Below, in pieces: positions 43,789 through 49,417 of a stretch of 64,000 nucleotides of DNA. The number at the start of each line of letters is the position of its first letter. Position 1 is the first letter of the stretch. Position numbers and translations under genes: made by a program. The notes beneath the pieces were generated by a model, which did no database searches, had not been told where the DNA came from, and was given only the letters and a program-made list of their open reading frames with translations. The stretch is from Methylomonas rhizoryzae. Its GTDB lineage: Bacteria > Pseudomonadota > Gammaproteobacteria > Methylococcales > Methylomonadaceae. Location of the stretch: NCBI RefSeq assembly GCF_008632455.1, contig NZ_CP043929.1:1116001-1180000 (forward strand), in the 5' to 3' direction.

Positions 43789-43856
43789 GGGCTTGTTTGG
43801 GCAGCTTTCGAGCTGGCCGCTCCAATTCGCGGTATTTCTCACCCCAAGCAAACCCG
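43789..43856 (+). ncRNA. strongly folded segment in the radC leader
   Basis: GGGCTTGTTTGGG (43789-43801) can pair with CCCAAGCAAACCC (43843-43855) with one mismatch and one wobble, giving a stem of ~13 bp; an inner hairpin AGCTTTCGAGCT (43803-43814) is nested within. It is ~60 bp upstream of the radC start and downstream of the terminator at 43721-43744. This is likely a structured leader or independent RNA; no reading frame is convincing. Confidence 0.4.
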
Positions 43857-43916
43857 TCGCCCGATGCCGTGAGAAGCAAGGCGGCGGTTTAAATTCTATG
43901 AATTGGAGTAACCACC

Positions 43917-44462
43917 ATGCCCAGCGCATCCCGCCCCGCTCGAAGCGAGCAACCGCAATCCCCAGCTATCAAACTGCCTTACTTCGTGACCGAAACTACG
44001 GGCAAATACCGCGCCCGCCAAGCCTTGACCGAAGAGCAAATTATCAAGGCGGCGGCCTTGCTGTTAAACCAGCGCATCGAGCGCGGGGAAATGCTGACCG
44101 ATCCGCACATGGTGGCCACCTATCTAAAAACCCAGTTGCGCGGGCGAGTGCGGGAAGTGTTTGCCTGCCTGTTTTTAGATTCTCAAAACCGCGTCATTGC
44201 ATACCAAGAGTTGTTTGAAGGCACCATTGACCAAGCTGTGGTGTATCCGCGCGAAGTGGTCAAATGTTGCCTGCAACTAAACGCGACGGGGGTGATCTTC
44301 GCCCACAATCACCCGAGCGGATACAGCAACCCAAGCCTAAGCGATAAACGGGTGACGGATACGCTTAAACAGGCGCTAGACCTAATCGATGTTAAGGTTT
44401 TCGATCATTTGGTGATCGGCGACGGGGAACCGTTTTCCTTTACCGCGTATGGGTTGATTTGA
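43917..44462 (+). CDS. RadC-family JAB/MPN protein
   Basis: 181 residues, shorter than chromosomal RadC because the N-terminal helix-hairpin-helix part is missing. The JAB domain shows EVFACLFLDSQNRVIAYQELFEGTID and the metal-binding HNHPSGYSNPS, with catalytic Glu upstream and a D in SDKRVTD. RadC-like genes of this short type are almost always on integrative elements, often near P4-like modules. The function of the family is unresolved (metal-dependent hydrolase fold). Confidence 0.88.
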   Translation: MPSASRPARSEQPQSPAIKLPYFVTETTGKYRARQALTEEQIIKAAALLLNQRIERGEMLTDPHMVATYLKTQLRGRVREVFACLFLDSQNRVIAYQELFEGTIDQAVVYPREVVKCCLQLNATGVIFAHNHPSGYSNPSLSDKRVTDTLKQALDLIDVKVFDHLVIGDGEPFSFTAYGLI

Positions 44463-44478
44463 CGCCAGCGGGCAATTA

Positions 44479-44512
44479 AAAAGCCGGCGGCCTTGGTGGC
44501 TGGCCGGCTTTT
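44479..44512. terminator. bidirectional intrinsic terminator after radC
   Basis: AAAAGCCGGC (44479-44488) and GCCGGCTTTT (44503-44512) form a 10-bp stem with a 14-base loop, followed by ttttgtt on the plus strand. It follows the radC stop by ~17 bp. Confidence 0.8.
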
Positions 44513-44526
44513 GTTTTGTTGGAAGC

Positions 44527-44620
44527 TTAGGCGGCGAGTAGTTTGTATAAGGTCGGCCGGCTGATGCCAACTCCGGTCGGTTAACATCCTTGCCGCACAC
44601 CTTGTTGGTAAACCAGCGAC
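44527..44620 (-). pseudogene. serine-recombinase (resolvase) C-terminal fragment
   Basis: The minus strand encodes QQGVRQGC-stop-PTGVGISRPTLYKLLAA, ending at a stop at 44527. The last segment is the helix-turn-helix end of resolvase/invertase proteins (pattern GISRxTLYxxL). An internal stop lies where that family is normally continuous, and nothing upstream looks like the catalytic serine domain. It is a decayed remnant within the element, next to the second copy of the 57-bp repeat. Confidence 0.5.
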
Positions 44621-44671
44621 AAGCACCACGTTCGCCTGTTGGCGTTCGGTGTTGTAAAGTTAAAAAATGAG

Positions 44672-44728
44672 CTCTTAGTTTGTACAACGCATCGATTACT
44701 ATGATTTTTCAAACGAATCACTATTGAC
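44672..44728. repeat. 57-bp direct repeat, copy 2
   Basis: Matches 34090-34146 (52/57). This copy sits between the resolvase remnant and the AT-rich cargo genes inside the element, whereas copy 1 lies outside it beyond the older integrase relic. Sequences flanking the two copies do not match. Confidence 0.8.
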
Positions 44729-44862
44729 GCTAGCAGACGAGCAAGGCGACAATTTGATATTAATGCATACACTTTTTATGTACTGTCGTTAGAGTATGTT
44801 TGCATGACGCATTTAGCAAATTACCAACCTAGATCTAGCATTAGACTAATATATCCCTTAGC

Positions 44863-45297
44863 ATGACGAACCAAAGTCGGAAAATTGAACGCTTAGAAGC
44901 TGAACTGAGTAGAGTTAAAGCAAATTGTTTTTGGGACAATGTAAGTAAAATTGTCTCCTATTCTATAAAGTGGGGCGTTTTAGCGTTTATCGCAAATCAA
45001 GCGGCAACTGCTATTGGCTATCTAAGCGGAAAATCTACTGACGCAACTATCGACTTAAAAGCTAGCGCTATTCTTAACCCAGATGATGCGTGCGCTAGTT
45101 GGCCGTATTGGATTGCTGCTTTATCGGCTGTTTTGTGTTCGGTATCGATAAGCTATGGATTGAATCAACGAGCATTGCGGAAAAATACGATTGAAAATTT
45201 AGCCGGTTATAAAGAAAAGTACGAAAGGATGATAGATCCCAATCGATCCTCTAGTGGACTACTAACTGACGGATCGACACACCCAAAAGATAGGTGA
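44863..45297 (+). CDS. cargo membrane protein 1 (coiled coil + two transmembrane helices), uncharacterised
   Basis: 144 residues. An N-terminal coiled-coil heptad (SRKIERLEAELSRVKAN) is followed by two membrane helices, about 33-55 (IVSYSIKWGVLAFIANQAATAIGYL) and 78-98 (WPYWIAALSAVLCSVSISYGL), separated by a short polar loop, and a charged tail. No family is recognised. The gene is clearly AT-richer than the rest of the element, indicating separate acquisition. It is 3 bp from the next gene, so the pair is a two-gene cargo unit next to the right att site. Confidence 0.65.
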   Translation: MTNQSRKIERLEAELSRVKANCFWDNVSKIVSYSIKWGVLAFIANQAATAIGYLSGKSTDATIDLKASAILNPDDACASWPYWIAALSAVLCSVSISYGLNQRALRKNTIENLAGYKEKYERMIDPNRSSSGLLTDGSTHPKDR

Positions 45298-45300
45298 ACT

Positions 45301-45858
45301 ATGATTACACATACAGTAATCTTTTATTCATTGCTGGCTGCAATTTGGTGTTTTTTTGTCTGGCTACACCATGACTATCGGCTAGATGTTTTGCGTTATC
45401 GATTATTTCTAATACGGGATAAGTTATTTGCCTATGCAGAAGACGGCAAAATTTCTTTTGATGATCCAGCTTACATATTGACTAGAACCATTATTAACGG
45501 TTCTCTGCGGTTTGCGCACCGCCTTACGTTGACCGATTTGTTAGTGGCAGCATGGGTTCATAAAAAACACGATAAAAGCGCGCATATTCAATACGAGACA
45601 CATTTTTTAAAATGTATGAAAAGCCTTAATTTTAATCAGAAAAAAAAGATTTCTGCGTTACATGATGAGATGCATTTTGTGATGCTTGCTCATCTCGGGC
45701 TTACATCCCCACTTCTATTTCCTTTCGCATTTCTCATTAAAATGGCATTTAATTTTCACTTGCTTAATGAGCGTAGGATGCTTAAAAAAGCAAAAAAGGG
45801 ACTTAAACCGTTGGACACGACAATCTATGATCTTGGTAATCAAACGGTAGTAGCATAG
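45301..45858 (+). CDS. cargo membrane protein 2, uncharacterised
   Basis: 185 residues. An N-terminal membrane helix (VIFYSLLAAIWCFFVWLHHD, ~5-24) and a second hydrophobic stretch near 125-150 (FVMLAHLGLTSPLLFPFAFLIKMAF) surround a basic, Lys/His-rich soluble part. No catalytic motif or known family is visible. It is AT-rich and directly follows cargo gene 1 (3-bp gap), then an intrinsic terminator. Cargo of small integrative elements at this position is often phage defence or fitness-related, but nothing in this protein proves that. Confidence 0.65.
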   Translation: MITHTVIFYSLLAAIWCFFVWLHHDYRLDVLRYRLFLIRDKLFAYAEDGKISFDDPAYILTRTIINGSLRFAHRLTLTDLLVAAWVHKKHDKSAHIQYETHFLKCMKSLNFNQKKKISALHDEMHFVMLAHLGLTSPLLFPFAFLIKMAFNFHLLNERRMLKKAKKGLKPLDTTIYDLGNQTVVA

Positions 45859-45876
45859 TCGCTTATATCAAGCTCC

Positions 45877-45916
45877 AAAAAAAGCCGGTTTCCCAAAAGG
45901 AATTCCGGCTTTTTTT
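45877..45916. terminator. intrinsic terminator after the cargo pair
   Basis: AAAAAAAGCCGG (45877-45888) pairs with CCGGCTTTTTTT (45905-45916) around a 16-base loop; the A and T runs make it work in both directions, shielding the tRNA/his side from the element. Confidence 0.88.
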
Positions 45917-45977
45917 GTTCTGCGAACAAGCGGAAAAATAGCTAAGAAATCGGCTAATGCGGTGTCTTTTATTTTTC

Positions 45978-45998
45978 AGTGGATCATTAGTGGATCAT
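45978..45998 (+). promoter_or_regulatory. tandem AGTGGATCAT motif inside right end (probable integrase arm sites)
   Basis: AGTGGATCAT occurs at 45978-45987 and 45989-45998, with the same spacing and orientation as the pair at 35957-35977. It lies 47 bp from the right att copy. Confidence 0.6.
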
Positions 45999-46044
45999 TG
46001 TCAAAACTGATGCCAGTATAATTTTTCTAAGTATCTGATTTTAT

Positions 46045-46093
46045 TGGTGCCGGCAATAGGAATCGAACCTACGACCTTCGCGTTACGAGTGCG
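46045..46093. repeat. att site right: 3' part of tRNA-Thr
   Basis: The 49 bp identical to 35795-35843. Here the sequence is part of the intact tRNA gene, so insertion has not damaged the tRNA. Confidence 0.93.
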
Positions 46094-46120
46094 CTGCTCT
46101 ACCTGCTGAGCTATGCCGGC
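46045..46120 (-). tRNA. tRNA-Thr(CGT)
   Basis: 76 nt with CCA encoded. Acceptor GCCGGCA/TGCCGGC, D arm AGCTCAGCAGGTAGAGC, anticodon loop CTCGTAA with anticodon CGT, T arm TCGTAGGTTCGATTCCTA. It resembles thrW of enterobacteria, a well-known integration site. The anticodon stem has an A-C mismatch at its loop-closing pair. It serves as attachment site for the 10.3-kb element. Confidence 0.93.
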
Positions 46121-46131
46121 TTGGATGGGAT

Positions 46132-46518
46132 TTATTTGTAGATGGCTTTGGGGTCTTTTAAAACCGGGTCCTTGGCTAGCCATTGGCCGTTCTCCAAGCT
46201 GCGGTAAAAGCAGCTTTCACGGCCGGTGTGACAGGCGATGCCGCCTTCCTGGTCTATTTTAATCAATATGACGTCGTTATCGCAATCGAGTTGTATATCC
46301 ACGATTCTTTGCCGGTGGCCGGATTCTTCGCCTTTACGCCATAGTCGTTGGCGCGAGCGAGACCAATAAACGGCGTATCCCTCGCTGGCCGTCAGTTGCA
46401 GGGATTCTTTATTCATCCAGGCAAACATGACGACTCGGCCGGTATCGTGTTGTTGCGCGATGACCGGCACCAAGCCGTCGTTCGTCCATTGGACTTCGTC
46501 AAGCCAATTCGGCGTCAT
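46132..46518 (-). CDS. hisI: phosphoribosyl-AMP cyclohydrolase
   Basis: 128 residues, the stand-alone HisI without the HisE domain. It carries VVMFAWMNKESLQLTASEGYAVYWSRSR and the metal site QLDCDNDVILIKIDQEGGIACHTGRESCFYR. It opens the adenine ring of PR-AMP, step 3 of histidine synthesis. The stop is 11 bp from tRNA-Thr; its start overlaps the hisF stop by 4 bp. Confidence 0.95.
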   Translation of the reverse strand: MTPNWLDEVQWTNDGLVPVIAQQHDTGRVVMFAWMNKESLQLTASEGYAVYWSRSRQRLWRKGEESGHRQRIVDIQLDCDNDVILIKIDQEGGIACHTGRESCFYRSLENGQWLAKDPVLKDPKAIYK

Positions 46519-47288
46519 AATCTTACCTCTATGCCTTTTGCTTGCATGTGGCGTTTGGCTTGTTCCACGCTATATTCGCCGAAATGAAAAATGCTGGCGG
46601 CCAGCACCGCGTCGGCTTTACCTTGCAGGATGCCGTCCGCCAAGTGGTCCAGGTTGCCAACGCCGCCGGAGGCGATTACCGGTACGCCTACCGCGTTGCT
46701 GACTGTCCGGGTTAGGGCTAGGTCGAAGCCGCATTTGGTGCCGTCTCGATCCATGCTGGTCAGCAAAATTTCGCCGGCGCCGAAGGCTGTCATTTTGACC
46801 GCCCATTCCACGGCGTCGATGCCGGTGGGTTTACGGCCGCCGTGGGTGAAAATCTCCCATCGGTCCGCTTCGCCGTCCTGACTGACCTTTTTCGCGTCTA
46901 TCGCGACGACGATGCATTGCGCACCGAATTTATCCGCCGCTTCCCGGACGAATTCCGGGCGAAAAACCGCGGCGCTGTTGATGCCGACTTTGTCGGCGCC
47001 GGCATTCAGCATGCGGCGAATGTCGTCCAAGCTGCGGATGCCGCCGCCGACCGTTAACGGGATAAACACTTGGCCGGCGACTTGTTCCACGACGTGAACC
47101 ATGGTCGTTCGGTTGTCGTGGGTGGCGGTAATGTCCAAAAAGGTGAGTTCGTCCGCACCTTCCTGATCGTAACGCCGGGCGATTTCCACCGGGTCGCCGG
47201 CGTCGCGGATGTCGACGAATTGCACGCCTTTGACGACGCGGCCGTTATCGACGTCCAGGCACGGAATGATGCGTTTTGCCAAGCCCAT
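46515..47288 (-). CDS. hisF: imidazole glycerol phosphate synthase, cyclase subunit
   Basis: 257 residues. It starts MGLAKRIIPCLDVDNGRVVKGVQF (catalytic Asp), and has FLDITATHDNR, VGGGIRSLDDIRRMLNAGADKVGINSAA and ASGGVGNLDHLADG, typical of the (beta/alpha)8 barrel HisF. With HisH it makes IGP and AICAR from PRFAR and ammonia. Located between hisA and hisI in the order B-H-A-F-I. Confidence 0.97.
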   Translation of the reverse strand: MGLAKRIIPCLDVDNGRVVKGVQFVDIRDAGDPVEIARRYDQEGADELTFLDITATHDNRTTMVHVVEQVAGQVFIPLTVGGGIRSLDDIRRMLNAGADKVGINSAAVFRPEFVREAADKFGAQCIVVAIDAKKVSQDGEADRWEIFTHGGRKPTGIDAVEWAVKMTAFGAGEILLTSMDRDGTKCGFDLALTRTVSNAVGVPVIASGGVGNLDHLADGILQGKADAVLAASIFHFGEYSVEQAKRHMQAKGIEVRL

Positions 47289-47291
47289 AAG

Positions 47292-48026
47292 TTATCCGAA
47301 CGATTCGGCCAGTTTTTCGGCTTCGGCGAAGTCCATGGTGCCTTCGTAGATGGCCCGGCCGGTAATCGCGCCCATAATGCCTTCGTGCGAGACGGCGCCC
47401 AAGGCGCGGATGTCCTGCAAATTGGTGATGCCGCCGGAGGCGATGATGGGGATGTTGACCGACCGCGCCAATTTCGCCGTCGCTTCCACGTTGACGCCTT
47501 GCATCATACCGTCGCGGGAGATGTCGGTGTAAACAATGGCTGAAACGCCTTGCGCTTCGAATTTTTTCGCTAAGTCGATGACGTCGTGACGCGACAGCTT
47601 GGACCAGCCGTCGATCGCTACTTTGCCGTCTCTGGCGTCCAGGCCGATGATGATGTGGCCGGGAAATTCGATGGCGATGTCGCGGACGAAGTGCGGTTCG
47701 CTGACGGCTTTGGTGCCGATGATGACGTATTCCACCCCGGCTTCCAGATAAGCCTGTATGGTGTCTTCGTCGCGAATGCCGCCGCCGATTTGTACCGGTA
47801 CGTCGGGATAGGCTTCTACGATGGCATGTATGACTTCGGCGTTTTTGGGCTTGCCCGCGAACGCGCCGTCCAAATCGACTAAATGCAACCGCTTTGCGCC
47901 TGCTGCCACCCAGCGTCCTGCGACGGCAATCGGATCGTCGGAAAACACCGTATCGTCTTCCATTCGACCTTGACGCAGCCGCACACACTTTCCTTCTTTC
48001 AAATCAATTGCAGGTATCAGCAACAT
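47292..48026 (-). CDS. hisA: phosphoribosylformimino-5-aminoimidazole carboxamide ribotide isomerase
   Basis: 244 residues. It starts MLLIPAIDLKEGKCVRLRQGRMEDDTVFSDDP, with catalytic Asp in AIDL and the second in YTDISRDGMMQG. VQIGGGIRDEDTIQAYLEAGVEYVIIGTKAV is the phosphate-binding block. It catalyses the Amadori rearrangement ProFAR to PRFAR, step 4. The gap of 3 bp to hisF indicates cotranscription. Confidence 0.97.
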   Translation of the reverse strand: MLLIPAIDLKEGKCVRLRQGRMEDDTVFSDDPIAVAGRWVAAGAKRLHLVDLDGAFAGKPKNAEVIHAIVEAYPDVPVQIGGGIRDEDTIQAYLEAGVEYVIIGTKAVSEPHFVRDIAIEFPGHIIIGLDARDGKVAIDGWSKLSRHDVIDLAKKFEAQGVSAIVYTDISRDGMMQGVNVEATAKLARSVNIPIIASGGITNLQDIRALGAVSHEGIMGAITGRAIYEGTMDFAEAEKLAESFG

Positions 48027-48091
48027 AGCTTTATCTCAACGTTAAACCACTCGATGAATAATGTTAAAAAGCCGAACGGGGTCGGCGGAGG

Positions 48092-48733
48092 TTAATTTGC
48101 GCCATCCCAGCGCAAAAAATTTTGTAATAGCTTAAGTCCTACTGCTTGGCTTTTTTCCGGATGAAATTGCACGGCAAATACATTGTCTTTCGCCAGTGCG
48201 CAAGCAAACGCTTGGCCGTATGTGCTGTGTGCGATAGCGTCGCTTGGCGAATCCGGCTGGGCATAATAGCTGTGTACGAAATAAAACCGGCTCGACTGCG
48301 GTATGCCTTGCCATAACGGGTGGGGGGTTTGCTCCACTTGGTTCCAGCCCATATGCGGAATTTTCAGCCGTTGTCCGGTTTCGTCGCGGCAGGGATCTGG
48401 AAAACGGCGGACGTGACCGGGAATGATGTTCAGGCATTGGGTACCCTGGTTTTCTTCGCTATCGGTCAACAGCGCTTGCATGCCCAAGCAGATGCCCAAA
48501 AAAGGTTTGTTGTGCGCGGCTTGTTTGATGGCGTCGATTAAATTTAAGCGCTCCAGGGCGTCCATACAATCGCGTATGGCGCCGACTCCGGGAAATACGA
48601 CGCGATCGGCTTGTTGTATGGTTTGTACCTGTGCGCTGATGCGGACGGATGCGCCGGGTGCCGCGTGTTGAAGTGCTTTGGCAATGGAATGCAGATTACC
48701 CATCCCGTAATCGATAACGGCAACTGAAGACAT
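48092..48733 (-). CDS. hisH: imidazole glycerol phosphate synthase, glutamine amidotransferase subunit
   Basis: 213 residues from ATG 48733 (MSSVAVIDYGMGNLHSIAKAL). Class I glutaminase: nucleophile Cys in FLGICLGMQALL, and His/Glu in FAVQFHPEKSQ. FPGVGAIRDCMDAL is the oxyanion strand region. It supplies ammonia to HisF. The frame is open to 48877 but the extra residues lack family similarity. Confidence 0.96.
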   Translation of the reverse strand: MSSVAVIDYGMGNLHSIAKALQHAAPGASVRISAQVQTIQQADRVVFPGVGAIRDCMDALERLNLIDAIKQAAHNKPFLGICLGMQALLTDSEENQGTQCLNIIPGHVRRFPDPCRDETGQRLKIPHMGWNQVEQTPHPLWQGIPQSSRFYFVHSYYAQPDSPSDAIAHSTYGQAFACALAKDNVFAVQFHPEKSQAVGLKLLQNFLRWDGAN

Positions 48734-48773
48734 AAAGATAGCGTTGTTAAAAAGGATACGGCGTGTGGGGGGA

Positions 48774-49367
48774 TTATAAACTACCTTTGGTTGACGGCAT
48801 GATACCTGCCATACGGGGGTCGGGGCTAATCGCCATGCGCACGGCGCGGCCGAACGCTTTGAAGACGGTTTCGGCAATATGATGGGCGTTGCCGCCTTTC
48901 AAGTTGTCTATATGCAGCGTGACGCCGGCGTGATTGACGAAACCTTGGAAAAATTCCTTGAATAAATCGACGTCGAAGTTGCCGATCCAGGCGCGCTTGA
49001 ACTCGACCTCGTAAAACAGTCCGGGTCGGCCGGAAAAATCCACTACTACGCGCGAGAGCGATTCGTCCAACGGGCAATACGCATGACCGTAGCGGTAGAT
49101 GCCTTTTTTATCTCCCAGCGCTTTGGCGACGGCTTGTCCCAAGGTAATGCCGATGTCTTCTACGCTGTGGTGAGCGTCTATGTGCAGGTCGCCGTGAGAT
49201 TCAATCGATAGATCGATAGAGCCGTGCCGGGCGATTTGATCCAGCATGTGTTCTAAAAAGGGCAGGCCTGTTTGGAACGAGGTGACGCCGTTGCCGTCCA
49301 GGTTGACCGCAACTTTGATTTGGGTTTCTAGGGTATTGCGCTCTACCTGAGCGGTACGGACAGTCAT
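48774..49367 (-). CDS. hisB: imidazoleglycerol-phosphate dehydratase
   Basis: 197 residues, the single-function HisB. It begins MTVRTAQVERNTLETQIKVAVNLDG and carries FLEHMLDQIARHGSID and DLHIDAHHSVEDIGITLGQA, plus the late HHIAETVFKAFGRAVRMA, supplying the two manganese sites. Step 6 of histidine biosynthesis. First gene of hisB-H-A-F-I. Confidence 0.96.
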   Translation of the reverse strand: MTVRTAQVERNTLETQIKVAVNLDGNGVTSFQTGLPFLEHMLDQIARHGSIDLSIESHGDLHIDAHHSVEDIGITLGQAVAKALGDKKGIYRYGHAYCPLDESLSRVVVDFSGRPGLFYEVEFKRAWIGNFDVDLFKEFFQGFVNHAGVTLHIDNLKGGNAHHIAETVFKAFGRAVRMAISPDPRMAGIMPSTKGSL

Positions 49368-49417
49368 GCTGGCGGCAAGTGGGGAAATTACTCAAATAGT
49401 TTACGTGATTGTGACAG

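Larger units (their letters stand above)
35795..46093. mobile_element. 10.3-kb integrative element in tRNA-Thr(CGT), P4-like replication module
   Basis: The boundaries are the exact 49-bp att copies. Within them lie an integrase at one end, small regulators, a TOPRIM primase-like gene overlapping a helicase gene, an iteron region right after the helicase, a SET-domain gene, a structured noncoding stretch, radC and an AT-rich pair of membrane genes next to the right end. No capsid, portal, terminase, relaxase or conjugation gene is present, so it must move with help from another element. This content resembles P4-type satellites or their plasmid-like relatives; whether it is a phage satellite is inference. 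Confidence 0.85.

Noticed and set aside
44382..44687. Minus-strand frame covering the radC end and terminator
   Set aside because: It is antisense to radC and crosses a clear bidirectional terminator.
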